Shown: piece by piece, positions 45,309 through 58,200 of the stretch
Layout of the letters: each line of letters opens with the position of its first letter
How positions within the stretch are numbered: position 1 is the first letter of the stretch
NCBI RefSeq assembly: GCF_037392515.1
Contig: NC_090280.1
Coordinates: 22,945,118 to 23,009,117 of the forward strand
Length of the DNA: 64,000 nt
Origin: Haliotis asinina
Lineage: Eukaryota; Mollusca; Gastropoda; Lepetellida; Haliotidae
Direction of reading: 5' to 3'
The notes under the pieces: generated by a model
Seen by the model: only the letters and a program-made list of their open reading frames with translations
Told to the model about the DNA's origin: nothing
Database searches by the model: none
Program-made: the position numbers and the translations under genes

Positions 45309-48300
45309 CTGTAATCACAACATTACACTTATGTTACACTTGCCCAGTTCAACTATGGTCATAGATTTCCAACACTTTTTTAGCAAATTGTGCATCAGTT
45401 ACATAGATACATTTGCTACTTTCTCTGTCATTTCCACAGGTAATCGATGCCGGCGTTTATCTAAGATTTCTAAAGGTACGTTGACTAAATGGTCTTTGAC
45501 ACCGAAGATAGCAACCGTTCATATGAAGATTTGTTCACTAGTTATTACGATGACTGACTCCAGCACTTAAGATAAAAACATGAAAACGTGTACCTGTTGT
45601 CCTGGTTCTCTGCAAGTAAAACAAAAGACTTGTACATTTCTAAACGGATCGATTCATCCAACACTGAGTAACAGTAAAGAATTAGTCGCTCTCAGACTAG
45701 TCCATCAACATGACCAAAACCAGAACACTATAAATATGGCTATACTCATATGGGGAATCGAACCTGCGTCTGTGGCGTGAACACCTTATCCACTGGCCTA
45801 CCAACCGCTCCATTACTGAATAAAAGAATCAAAACAACTTCACAAACTAAAGTGAGAACAAAATATTGCAGCACGTCAAGGTGAACCACGGATATGCCCG
45901 TATACTGTTCGACGCTGCATTCAACAATATCCCAGCTAGACTACGCTTGTCTGATACATGCCAGACTTGCCGAGAACACCCAGTGGTTGATATAAAGAGC
46001 GTCGATATACGCAACTGGGATACGTCGGAAAAACATGCATAATCAACCAGTGTTTCTCACCTGTTGTAACATTGGTTGCTAAAGACAAGTTCTGACCAGG
46101 CCCTCACGTTGGGGTAATTTTTTGTTGGTTGTGGTGTGTTGGGGATTGGAGGGGTGGGGGTTGAAACTTACATTGCATGCAAAAATATTCGTGCATTCTT
46201 TGTACCTTTCGCGTCCTTGCAGACAAGAACAGTGACTGCTGCCACCACAACTGCCACAACAGTCAGCATAATGGAGTAGACAGCTACGATGGGGACGATG
46301 TCGTCTACGTTTGCATCACCTTCTGATGCTAGACAAAGATGACACATATCTGTATAAAGTATGATAATTCATGTGACAATATAGCGACGTATTTCACCAA
46401 GGTGTATTTTCTAGTTCCTGTTAAAGCACTGATTAACTTTATGACATAAATAATGTCAACTGACAAAATAGTATTTTGCTCTACAAGAACTATGACACAA
46501 TAAAGTAAACAAGCGATGAGTAAGGAAGAATCATTCACCGGGATGACCATTACAGCTCTCCAGACTAGTGGATCCTTTTCCACAATACGACCCATCACCA
46601 ATATCTGGTAGTGCTTTATGAACATTGAGAAATGTCCTAAGTATTCGGACATCTAGAATATCCGACTCTATTTACAATATTATAGCTATTCTATTATGGC
46701 TATTTCAGACTAAATAATCGGGATGGGGGGGGGGGGTCTCTTTGGTTGGTTTGAGACACGACAACTGTTCCAGGCTTCAGACACTAGACAGTTCGAGCTA
46801 TATTTCATCATAAAATGCACGGCGCGGCAGTTCGAGTTTCACAGCCGTTCCACTGTCTGTAATCGAGTATGGATGAGACAATCCAAATACCAACAGCATG
46901 ACCATCGATCTGCGCAAATGGGAACAAATGATATGTGTCAAACATGTCTGCGAGAACGACGTGCCGATCCTTTTAGTTGCCTCTTACGACAAGCATAGTC
47001 GACGTTTATGACAAGCATGGGTTGCTGAAGACTATCTACCATGGACATGTAAGAGTCCTTCAGACAGGAGATAATTCGAGCTACGTTTACTCGACAAATC
47101 AGTACCCTATACGGCAGTTCGAGTTTCACAGTCGTTACACATCATGCTAGTTGTTAACCTTCAGACACCAACCTTCTATTTCCTGGTAGCTCCCATCGTT
47201 TTCGTCTTCCCTGTGATACGACACCAGACTGATCAAAGAGAACATTGAACGTGAGCATAATGAGAGGAAATTATTAAGCTGTGACACACTCTCAGTTCAT
47301 ATCGCGCTCCAAGTCGTGTACAGTTTTGCCTGGTTGTTTTGTTGTTTCGCGCCGCACTCAGCAATATCACAGGTATATGTCGACGGTCTGTAAATAAACG
47401 GTTCTGGACCAGATAATCCAGTGTTCAACAGCATAAGCGTCGATCCCGTTCATCAGCTTTTACGACAAGCATGGGTTGATGAAAACCAATTCTAGCCTGG
47501 ATCTTCACGGGTACTTACACCAATGTGGTGATGAAATATTTATTCACCTTACATGGAGATTAATGAACATACTCACCGATGACGAGCACATCCTTTATCT
47601 GTAAGTTTAAAGTGTGTGGGAACAATTATACATAAAAACTTAAAGTATATATTTATTTCTTACACACTGATATTACCACTTTTTCTCCATTTAGAAGTTT
47701 AAGAGTTTAAGAGATACTTTACCTCATACGGTATGAGTTTCAGGAGAAGGTCAATCAGTGCTAATAGTTGTCAGAATTTTAAAATGTTGATATACCTCTA
47801 GTTTTGGATGTTGACAGCTTACCAAAAGTCCAAGACTGCTTTTCAGACATTCTACATAACACTACCCTTTTAAAAATTCGTATGACCTGTTTAATGTCAT
47901 CTGAATCAACTGACATGGCGTACTAGAATGACGTCCAGCACCAACCTGCTATCTCCTCGTAGCCTCCGTCTGTGTCTGCGTCACGGGTGTATGTGACACC
48001 GCTGGGGGAAGGAAATGTAGAAAGTGGTCGGAATCAAGGATATTTAGAAAAACAATCCGCTTTCCTCAGACACAGAATCTTGCAAAGGACAAAATAGCTG
48101 TTACAGTTATATGCATGAATGTGTTCACAAAAAGGATAAGCACGTTCTGCCTTATCGGTAGTTCACGCTCTTCTAACATTTGCCTGAAAGTAAGAAATCT
48201 TTGTGACAAGAACAGCTCATTAACGATGTGCCATTAATTCTGCTTGGGCTTATGCTCCACATATACTGCTACTGATAAGTGAAATAGAGCTAATCAAATC

Positions 48301-51300
48301 ACTGTATTTCTGATTAAGTGTTTCCACAATACCCTTGAAAAATAGCAGCTACTGCAAAATTTTAAGTCAGCTGTTTACACATTTTGCCTTACTCACCGAT
48401 TATATGTGCATCCTCTTCCTAAAACAAATAATTTTGTGTAAATAATGACATATGCACAATGTTAGATGAAAAATAGAAGATAAACGATCCACCATTTGCT
48501 GGAAAACACCTTTTCACCTGCAAATCGCGTGAAAATGCTTAAAACGTGTCGTTTTCACAACACATTGTCAGATCAGTCAACTGTGTACCAAAATCACACC
48601 GAAAGTTTAAACTGCACCAAATTGTTGACTTGGGCACAACACGTGATCGAGCACATCCTTGACAACCATGTGTCCAGCTCGAGATCGCCGCATTGTCTTC
48701 ACTGATTTTTAAGGAACAGGTTCAAGCGAGCCTCCAGGACAGATGTTACCATTCATGGCAGAAGCGACGGTACGACAGTGATTACGTCAGCTAGGACTGC
48801 GTGCGCATAAGTATTCTATTTACTGACGAGTCCTGATTTCATCTCAGTCATGTGTATACAAAGGATCAGAGCGACGTGGACAGCGTAACGCTGATTGTTG
48901 AGTTCAGCAGGGCTGAGGGAAGCACAATGATTTGTAGCGAGATTGGTAGTGATGGCAGGACACATGTGCACGTCTGTCGTGGTCGAGTTACAGCTCAAAC
49001 GAATACGTACTGAGAACAGCAGTTGTTCCTGTTCCCAACATGGCGGCAGATGAACACCTTCACACTTTGCAGAAGGATTATGCAAGTGATGGCCATACCC
49101 GTTACTGACACTGACTGTGAAACTTTTGAGCGCGTTTGGAAATGAGTTTGACCCCCTTCAACGTTTTCGTTAATTCATGTTTGCACTAAACTGAGAATGA
49201 CTACTTTTGATTTTATGTGTGTTTCAATCTTGTCTGGCGACTTCGGTTTCAACAGGGACAAGTTCTTTTCTTCGTTTATCACGGATATTCAACGTTTTAT
49301 CCCAGTGATGCGTTTCTAAAGTAGTTCAGTATACTTTCACCGCCCTCTCTTATAATTACAATCTGTTCTCTCTCTCAAACTCTTCCTTAAAGCCGGTCTC
49401 AGATTCCATCTCCCCACAAGAGACTTGGTCTTCTTCCTTGATGAATAGTCACCATCAAGGACACTTTTACATTCAATCAAGATACACCACAGACACGTCA
49501 CAAATCACACCTAGAGAGAATCACTTGATATAGGTAGGACAAAATCATCATTTCCTTGAAAATGTATCACATGTCAGTATGAAGTGAAATAATTACCAGC
49601 TAGCTTTCTACTGAGTATGGGTGGAAATAGACATCAGACACTACATACCAAAGTATTGTTACATGTTTTGCAGACAAAGAAGAGGCATGAAATCAATACT
49701 TATTAGTACTGCTTAACATTTCTATAGGAGTATATATGTATATGAGTTGTGGGGTAAAACTGTTTAAAGTACTCTGGTAACTATCTGACGTCCCCTACCC
49801 TCTCCCCCACTCTAGTGACAATCCCACACACACACACACACGCACGCACGCACGCACGCACGCACACAAAGCACACACGCAACACGCTATTAAGTGAGAT
49901 GAGTATCTGTAATTTCTGAACCAAAGTGCTGAGGAAGTGTTTGTGAGAGAGGCCACTTCACGTCACTCTCGAGTTCTAGTTATTCACTGTCACGTCACAC
50001 CGTATTACCTCCACGTCTGTGTTTTCTACAAACAACAACTATGACGACAACGACGATGACCACGATCAGGACGGAGCAGACAGCAGTCACTGGGACGATG
50101 GAAACGACACCGGATTCACTAACCTCACGGACTGAAACATTTAATATGGACAATATTCAGTTCAGTATAGTAAAATCATGTTTGCTTTTTCCAAAAGAAA
50201 CATCCAAGATATGTTGCTTTATTTAAGGTACATGATGTGATTACAAAATACCAGAGATATAATTTATATCAGGATTACAAATATAACCAGGGCTGCACCG
50301 TATCTGCGAATTTGAGTAGGTGAGTGGATGAGTGAGCAGGTGAGTGGGTAAGTGGGTGGGTGGGTATGGGTGAGTGAGTAAATGAATGAAGTTTTATGTC
50401 ACTTATACCCCAGTCACATCATGCCTCGTCAGAAGATTTTAATTAGATTCATGACATGTCAAGTGGGTTGACCCTTCCAATGTTCATCTGAAACAACACT
50501 TTCAAACTGCAATACAACATGTTGCGTTCTCGATACAACACCCATCCATCCATTTTCACACACGGATCCAATAATAATGGTCAAGTTGCCAGTCAGTCCG
50601 TGAGCCAGTCAGTCAGTCAGTCAGAGCCAGTCAGTCAGTCAGTCAGTCAGTTATGCGACTTTAGGAACAATACCCCAGTAACATCACTTCACTTCAGGAG
50701 ACTTTAATAGTCATATTAAATGGGTTGCCCCTGCCATGTTCATCTGAAATAATCTTTCAGTGGTGCACTGCACATTCACAACAACAACATCACTGTCTAC
50801 GTCAGCTCAACAAGAGACCATGCAACGTCGGAAACATCAACGTTCTCATTTGTGCAGGCGAAGTTGTAAAGAAACGGAAACATGCGAAAAGTGTCGATAC
50901 ATCACATATCAAGAGACAACTAGGATTCCGAGTCATCTTGATTTCTTTTTAAATTTTCGAATTAACAGAAACATTTGGAGAAACACGTTTTGGAGAATCT
51001 GAACTTACAAAACATTGTCGTGATATTGACATTAGATTGACCCTCTTATCAACGTTACGGGCTCCAAGCACAAATAATCTTGGATTTCATTTCATATCTG
51101 CTCATAACGAAGCTAAATAAAGTTCGCAATAGTAAAGCTAGTAGAGATTGAAATTACCACTCTTCGATAAATAGTCCATTAAACATTAACATCATGTATT
51201 GTGTCATAAAATGGAAAATTAGTCATGAACCCCTGATTACGGGTTGTTATGGTTATCTGTTAGTGGTTGAATCTTTGGGTGTCATTACTGTTGGTGTTCC

Positions 51301-54300
51301 AGCGGGTGCTCCATAAGGTTAAGGTGAACAGAAAGGCAGGCGTCATCCATGTTTTGTTGCAGATTTCATTATTGAAGTGTTGACTTACAGAAGACCTCCA
51401 GTGTCAGGTTCCGTGATGAACTTCCATGGCTGTTGTTGACGTGACACGTGTACTGTCCAGACACAGACACATCTACAGCTGGTATATACAACACAGCCTC
51501 CCTGTGTCCTGTCACCACCACCTGTCTGGATGTGTCCCACCAGGTTACAGTGCAGGCAGGGTTACAGTCAGCAGAACATCTCACTGTTACAGGTTTCCCT
51601 TCTTCTACCTCCAGCTTATCCCTTGCGCCTTCAAAGTGTACCTGGTCAGGTCCATCTGTAATGCATGTGAGATGGTCAGTTAACATCGGAAATCTATTTC
51701 TGAGATATAAGTTTGTCGTCTATGACGTAAATGTAAACAATAAAGACAAACTGCTTGGTTTGGTCTGTGGAATTCACACTAATGACAAACCTCCATGTCT
51801 CGTATCAAGTTGTGTTTTCCTCCCACAATAAGTACAGGCTACAGCTGGGACACCGTTGTAACTCACTCACCCACTGGGTTGCTATGTGTAACTCTTGACA
51901 ACATATCCGAGTGATCTTACAGTGACGTCATACCACGACCCCGTTCCTCAAAGCGATCTTAGAGCTAAGACGATTGTTACTCCCATACTTTACCATAGAC
52001 GATTGTTACTCCCATACTTTACCATAGACGATTGTTACTCCCATGCTTTACCATAGACGATTGTTACTCCCATGCTTTACCATAGAGGATTGTTACTCCC
52101 ATACTTTACCATAGACGATTGTTAATCCCATACTCTACCATAGACGATTGTTACTCCCATGCTTTACCATAGACGATTGTTACTCCCATGCTTTACCATA
52201 GACGATTGTTACTCCCATACTTTACCATAGATCATTGTTACTCCCATACTTTCACATAGACGATTGTTACTCCCATACTTTACCATAGACGATTGTTACT
52301 CCCATACTTTACCATAGACGATTGTTACTCCCATACTTTACCATTGACGATTGTTAATCCCATACTTTACCATAGACGATTGTTGCTCCCATACTTTAAC
52401 ATAGACGATTGTTACTCCCATACTTTACCATAGACGATTGTAACTCCCATACTTTACCATAGACGATTGTTACTCCCATGCTTTACCATAGACGATTGTT
52501 ACTCCCATGCTTTACCATAGACGATTGTTACTCCCATACTTTACCATAGACGATTGTTACTCCCATACTTTGACATAGACGATTGTAACTCCCATGCTTT
52601 ACCATAGACGATTGTTACTCCCATACTTTACCATAGACAATTGTTACTCCCATACTTTACCATAGACGATTGTTACCCCCATACATTACCATAGACGATT
52701 GTTACTCCCATACTTTACCATAGACGATTGTAACTTTCATACTTTACCATAGACGATTGTTACTTACATACTTTACCATAGACGATTGTTACTCCCATAC
52801 TTACACATAGACGATTGTTACTCCCATACTTTACCATAGACGATTGTTACTTACATACTTTACCACCGACGATTGTAACTCCCATACTTTCACATAGACG
52901 ATTGTTACTCCCATGCTTTACCATAGACGATTGTTCCTCCCATACTTTACCATAGACGATTGTAACTCCCATACTATACCATAGACGATTGTTACTCCCA
53001 TGCTTTAACATAGACGATTGTTACTCCCATACTTTCACATAGACAATTGTTACTCCCATACTTTCACATAGACGATTGTTACTCCCATACTTTAACATAG
53101 ACGATTGTTACTCCCATGCTTTCACATAGACGATTGTTACTCCCATACTTTATCATAGACGATTGTTACTTACATACTTTACCACCGACGATTGTTACTC
53201 CCATACTTTCACATAGGCGATTGTTACTCCCATGCTTTACCATAGACGATTGTTCCTCCCATACTTTACCATAGACGATTGTAACTCCCATACTTTACCA
53301 TAGACGATTGTAACTCCCATACTTTACCATAGAGGATTGTTACTCCCATACTTTACCATAGCTTATTGAAACTCTCATAGTTTACCATAGACGATTGTTA
53401 CTCCCATACTCTAACATAGACGATTGTTACTCCCATACTTTACCATAGACGATTGTTACTTACATACTTTACCACCGACGATTGTTACTCCCATACTTTC
53501 ACATAGGCGATTGTTGCTCCCATACTCTACCATAGACGATTGTAACTCCCATACTTTATCATAGGCGATTGTTTCTCCCATACTTTACCACAGACGATTG
53601 TTACTCCAATACTTTCACATAGGCGATTGTTACTCCCATACTTTACCATAGACGATTGTAACTCCCATACTTTACCATAGACAATTGTTACTTACATACT
53701 TTACCACCGACGATTGTTACTCCCATACTTTCACATAGGCGATTGTTACTCCCATACTTTACCATAGACGATTGTTACTCCCATGCTTTACCATAGACGA
53801 TTGTTACTCCCATGCTTTACCATAGACGATTGTTACATACATACTTTATCATAGACGATTGTAGCTCCCATACTTTATCATAGACGATTGTAACTCCCAT
53901 ACTTTATCATAGACGATTGTAACTCCCATACTTTATCATAGACGATTGTTACTCCCATACTTTACCATAGACGATTGTAACTCCCATACTTTAACATACA
54001 CGATTGTAACACCGATACTTTCACATAGGCGATTGTTACTCCCATACTTTCACATAGGCGATTGTTACTCCCATACTTTATCATAGACGATTGTTACTCC
54101 CATACTTTACCATAGACGATTGTAACTCCCATACTTTACCATAGACGATTGTTACTTACATACTTTACCACCGACGATTGTTACTCCCATACTTTACCAT
54201 GGACGATTGTAACTCCCATACTTTATCATAGACGATTGTTACTCCCATACTTTACCATAGACGATTGTAACTCCCATACTTTAACATACACGATTGTAAC

Positions 54301-57300
54301 ACCGATACTTTCACATAGGCGATTGTTACTCCCATACTTTCACATAGGCGATTGTTACTCCCATACTTTACCATAGCTTATTGAAACTCTCATAGTTTAC
54401 CATAGACGATTGTTACTCCCATACTCTAACATAGACGATTGTAACTCCCATACTTTACCATAGACGATTGTTACTTACATACTTTACCACCGACGATTGT
54501 AACTCCCATACTTTCACATAGGCGATTGTTACTCCCATACTTTCACATAGGCGATTGTTACTCCCATACTTTATCATAGACGATTGTTACTCCCATACTT
54601 TCACATAGGCGATTGTTACTCCCATACTTTACCATAGACGATTGTAACTCCCATACTTTACCATAGACGATTGTAACTCCCATACTTTACCATAGACGAT
54701 TGTAACTCCCATACTTTACCACCGACGATTGTTACTCCCATTCTTTCACATAGGCGATTGTTACTCCCATACTTTACCATAGACGATTGTAACTCCCATA
54801 CTTTACCATAGACGATTGTAACTCCCATACTTTACCATAGACGATTGTAACTCCCATACTTTACCATAGACGATTGTAACTCCCATACTTTACCATAGAC
54901 GATTGTTACTTACATACTTTACCACCGACGATTGTTACTCCCATACTTTCACATAGGCGATTGTTACTCCCATACTTTACCATAGACGATTGTAACTCCC
55001 ATACTTTACCATAGACGATTGTAACTCCCATACTTTACCATAGACGATTGTAACTCCCATACTTTACCATAGACGATTGTAACTCCCATACTTTACCATA
55101 GACGATTGTTACTCCCATACTCTACCATAGACGATTGTAACTCCCATACTTTACCATAGACGATTGTTACCCCCATACTTTACCATAGACGATTGTAACT
55201 CCCATACTTTAACATACACGATTGTAACACCGATACTTTCACATAGGCGATTGTTACTCCCATACTTTACCATAGACGATTGTAACTCCCATACTTTACC
55301 ATAGACGATTGTAACTCCCATACTTTACCATAGAGGATTGTTACTCCCATACTTTACCATAGCTTATTGAAACTCTCATAGTTTACCATAGACGATTGTT
55401 ACTCCCATACTCTACCATAGACGATTGTTACCCCCATACTTTACCATAGACGATTGTTACCCCCATACATTACCATAGACGATTGTAACTCCCATACTTT
55501 ACCATAGACGATTGTTACTTACATACTTTACCACCGACGATTGTTACTCCCATACTTTCACATAGGCGATTGTTACTCCCATACTTTACCATAGACGATT
55601 GTAACTCCCATACTTTACCATAGACGATTGTAACTCCCATACTTTACCATAGACGATTGTAACTCCCATACTTTACCATAGACGATTGTAACTCCCATAC
55701 TTTACCATAGACGATTGTTACTCCCATACTCTACCATAGACGATTGTAACTCCCATGCTTTACCATAGACGATTGTTACCCCCATACATTACCATAGACG
55801 ATTGTAACTCCCATGCTTTCACATAGACGATTGTTACTCCCACACTTTATCATAGACGATTGTTACTTACATACTTTACCACCGACGATTGTTACTCCCA
55901 TACTTTCACATAGGCGATTGTTACTCCCATACTTTACCATAGACGATTGTAACTCCCATACTTTACCATAGACGATTGTAACTCCCATACTTTACCATAG
56001 ACAATTGTTACTCCCATACTTTACCATAGACGATTGTTACCCCCATACATTACCATAGACGATTGTAACTCCCATACTTTACCATAGACGATTGTTACTC
56101 CCATGCTTTACCATAGACGATTGTTACTCCCATGCTTTCACATAGACGATTGTTCCTCCCATAGTTTAACATAGACGATTGTTACTCACATACTTTACCA
56201 CAGACGATTGTTACTCCCATACATTACCATAGACGTACGACAGTTCGCTTTGAGGAACGAGACCCAGCTGCAGTTTTCTGAAACTTTCAACGGATCATTG
56301 AAGCAAACTTGCCACTAATTCCTATCCGAACGTACACAATATTAATTTCTGTTCTGTTTACACAACAAAGACAAGTTGTCACAAAACTGTCACTTAAAAA
56401 CAGAGTTTCAAGGAGAAGTAATGCTTCTGTTACCTAAACCAAGGTAGGTTCTTACTCACAGAGGACATCCAGTACATGTTCGTGACTCCAGTCAGACTCC
56501 AGACCCTCCTCCACAGCCTGGCACCTGTAGGTGTCTCCCTGGTTCTCTCTGCTGACGTGGGTTATTGTCAGGTCATCTCCACCTGTAGGGGACTCATCAC
56601 CAGATTCTAGCAGGGTCCTGTCCCTCCTCCAGATGTAGGCCATGACCAGTGAGTTGTCGTCCGGGGGTAGACTCCGGGAGGAGGAGGAACATGTGAGGGT
56701 GACATTCTCACCTGATACAGGTGAGGTAGGTCTGGTGATGGTAGGTGTGGCTGGCTTCTCTGTGAAAAATATAACAGCTGTGCTGTAACCTTACCACGGG
56801 TCTCATTGTACAAGATTTCCCTAACTCCTTTATACTTGTATTTATATGCTATTCATCATTATTATCCATCAATTGTTAAACAGTTAAAGTGTTCACTCGT
56901 CACGCCAAAGATCCTCCTTCTCCCTCCCTCCCTCCCACACTCACTCACTCACTCACTGACTCACTCAGTGTTCCACAGTTACAGCAGGGAATACGTGTTG
57001 GCTGGATCGTAAAACTCCAATTGTTGATTAAATGTGATAATTACCACACAACTACTGGCTGAATCGAGTTAAACGTACTTTCGAGAGAGAGGCATTAAAA
57101 GATTGTGAGACTGATAGACTCGGATACACTTATCCATGTTAACCTGCGATAAAGCTTCATTGTCGGTAAGTATAGAAGAACCAGCATTTCTTTGGAATAG
57201 TTGACATACACACCATACACACAATACACACAGTCACACACGCACATTAACACGCAATACACATAAGCACACACAAAATACACACATGCAGTCACACAAT

Positions 57301-58200
57301 ACACACACGCACAAACAGTACACAAAAGCACACACACAATACACACATGCACACACGCGCGCACGGGCACTCGCACACTAACACACACACATCTGGATCT
57401 ATGTCGCCATGTACCAGGCCAGTGTCCAATAATGTCCAATGTCCAGCTATTCATTCATGTTGGCGATGCATTACAACAGTCAACCTTTATTCTTCATATA
57501 CTACTATACACGTGCTACAACGAGGACCTGTCTACACCCAGTGACTTCCTGTCCATTGCTTCCCTGACAGCAGTAAGTACCAGCGTCCTGTACAGTAACA
57601 TTGTAGATGGTAAACCTCATCTGTCCGGTCTGTGATGGTGAGTCCTCTCCGGTGTATGTGATCCTGTTCTTGTAGCCGGTGTGACTACTGTTGAGTACCA
57701 CTACATGGGGTGACATTTGCTTGACCAGTAACAGTTTCTCAGCAACCGAACCATTCACCCATACAAAATATAGAAAGCTGACATTCGCTGGGTTCAAGGT
57801 TATATTAACATCCTCGCCAACACGTGTAACAGTGTATGGGTATTCCGTTGTCATGGACGCTGCACTCAAAACAAATATTACTCATCAAAACAAGGCTAAC
57901 AGTTGACATATGCATTCAAACACAGTATTTAAGCTCGCTCAATATAACACAAGTTCACAGATACATGCCACATATACAGGCACGAAAATGAAATGTAAAC
58001 CAGAAATTAACGCGTCAAAATATCTAGTTTTTCTCAAAACTATTTTCTTAGACAACACTGGTTATTTATAAAAAGTCATGTAAAGCTCAGTTAATGTTTT
58101 TTTTTTCAGCTGACAGGTACATACCACACACATGTAAGCCCCAAAACAGAATGTGAGCCACAGACATGGCTACTAGCGTGGTAAATTCATACTGACACAT
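45125..58200 (-). CDS. R3: Ig-superfamily transmembrane receptor gene (complete, 11 exons, MCQYEF leader)
   Basis: Third copy, using the second leader class. Exons: leader 58125-58200, V-like 57512-57859, Ig2 56460-56759, Ig3 51389-51655, TM1 50009-50131, m1 48397-48418, T 47950-48001, m2 47577-47598, TM2 46206-46322, m16 45594-45609, terminal 45125-45308. All but TM2 joined gives 1410 nt (469 aa plus stop); the TM2 route gives 1308 nt (435 aa plus stop). No disabling change was seen. It is more diverged from R1 and R2 than those are from each other. The leader+V pair sits directly before Ig2, unlike R1 and R2, where the same class is orphaned upstream. The Ig3-Ig2 intron is enlarged by the 29-bp satellite. 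Donors after V (GTGTAT) and after T (GCAGGT) are weaker than in R1 and R2. Confidence 0.75.
45594..45609 (-). CDS. R3 micro-exon m16
   Basis: 16 nt, identical to R1 and R2. Confidence 0.5.
45752..45812 (-). repeat. tRNA-derived SINE head, R3 intron
   Basis: B box GGTTCGATTCC retained; paralogue of the R1 and R2 copies. Confidence 0.55.
46206..46322 (-). CDS. R3 second transmembrane exon (TM2)
   Basis: 117 nt, phase 1 both ends. DDIVPIVAVYSIMLTVVAVV ... VLVCKDAK, so the residues after the span differ (Lys and Ala for Arg and Val). Confidence 0.75.
46850..47065 (-). repeat. SINE-like copy only in unit 3
   Basis: gaccatcgatctgcgcaaat body in the intron upstream of TM2; R1 and R2 lack it. Confidence 0.55.
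47577..47598 (-). CDS. R3 micro-exon m2
   Basis: 22 nt, IKDVLVI in phase 0, acceptor AAACTTACAG, donor GTGAGT. Confidence 0.5.
47950..48001 (-). CDS. R3 tail exon T with YEEI motif
   Basis: 52 nt, GVTYTRDADTDGGYEEI. The frame and the YEEI are kept, but the donor is GCAGGT rather than GTAGGT. GC donors are a known minor class. A GT four bases further on would break the m2 link but still fit m16. Confidence 0.6.
48397..48418 (-). CDS. R3 micro-exon m1
   Basis: 22 nt, acceptor TTTGTTTTAG, donor GTGAGT. Confidence 0.45.
49828..49880. repeat. (CACG)n/(CA)n simple repeat
   Basis: cacacacacacgcacgcacg; equivalent of 11938-12010. Confidence 0.8.
50009..50131 (-). CDS. R3 first transmembrane exon (TM1)
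   Basis: 123 nt. REVSESGVVSIVPVTAV stalk, span with Val/Ile replacements, CRKHRRG end. Confidence 0.85.
50360..50760 (-). repeat. Doubled short dispersed repeat with a (CAGT)n run
   Basis: Two copies of the gtgagtgagtaaatga family in tandem, separated by cagtcagtcagtcag at about 50596-50650, in the TM1-Ig3 intron. R1 and R2 have one copy. Confidence 0.55.
50761..51388. other. R3 intron segment without recognised content
   Basis: Follows the doubled repeat and reaches the Ig3 exon. Not matched in R1 or R2. Overlapping open frames near 50760-51000 show no domain. Confidence 0.4.
51389..51655 (-). CDS. R3 Ig domain 3 exon
   Basis: 267 nt, phase 1 both ends. GPDQVHFEGARDKLEVEEGK, VRCSADCNPAC, TVTWW, SGQYTCHVNNSHG. 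Donor GTAAGT. Confidence 0.9.
51937..56264. mobile_element. Putative non-autonomous inverted-repeat element carrying the satellite
   Basis: The left border (gaccccgttcctcaaagcga, 51937-51956) and right border (tcgctttgaggaacgagacc, 56245-56264) are near-perfect inverted copies of about 20 bases. Just inside lies cttagagctaag on the left. Everything between is the 29-bp array. A short DNA-transposon derivative whose internal segment was amplified is the simplest explanation. No clear target-site duplication was found. Confidence 0.5.
51969..56235. repeat. 29-bp satellite array, about 147 units, in the R3 Ig3-Ig2 intron
   Basis: Unit of 29 bases with core acgattgttactcccatac followed by tttaccatag. 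Variants (tttcacatag, ccaccgacg, aacacc) recur at intervals that are multiples of 29, showing block duplications. It contributes nearly all of the 4.8-kb intron and has no counterpart in R1 or R2. Confidence 0.95.
56460..56759 (-). CDS. R3 Ig domain 2 exon
   Basis: 300 nt, phase 1 both ends. KPATPTITRPTSPVSGENVT, LTC, MAYIWRRDRTLLESGDESP, GDTYRCQAVEEGLESDW. Confidence 0.9.
56922..56965. repeat. (CTCC)n then (ACTC)n simple repeat
   Basis: tccctccctccctccc followed by actcactcactcactc, in the V-Ig2 intron of R3. Confidence 0.8.
57205..57390. repeat. (CA)n-rich simple repeat
   Basis: Interrupted acacac runs with gcacacac and tacacac variants. The long minus-strand frame across it is a low-complexity artefact. 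Confidence 0.85.
57512..57859 (-). CDS. R3 V-like Ig exon
   Basis: 348 nt, phase 1 both ends, acceptor TGAGTGCAG, donor GTGTAT. YPYTVTRVGEDVNITLNPAN, VWVNGSVAEKLLLV, NVTVQDAGTYCCQG and GCRQVLVVA. The second F-strand Tyr is Cys (Y-C-C), so this copy has one extra cysteine. The C-x10-C is kept. Confidence 0.85.
58125..58200 (-). CDS. R3 leader exon (MCQYEF class)
   Basis: 76 nt, MCQYEFTTLVAMSVAHILF then WGLHVC, GTATGT donor, phase 1. The only cassette of this class whose V exon is intact. Confidence 0.7.

Noticed and set aside
54149-54376. Repetitive open frame with TDDCYSHTL-like units
   Set aside because: Chance open frame through the 29-bp satellite; indels elsewhere in the array destroy any frame.
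57095-57454. 119-codon Cys/Val-rich frame
   Set aside because: Translation of a CA-rich simple repeat in an R3 intron.
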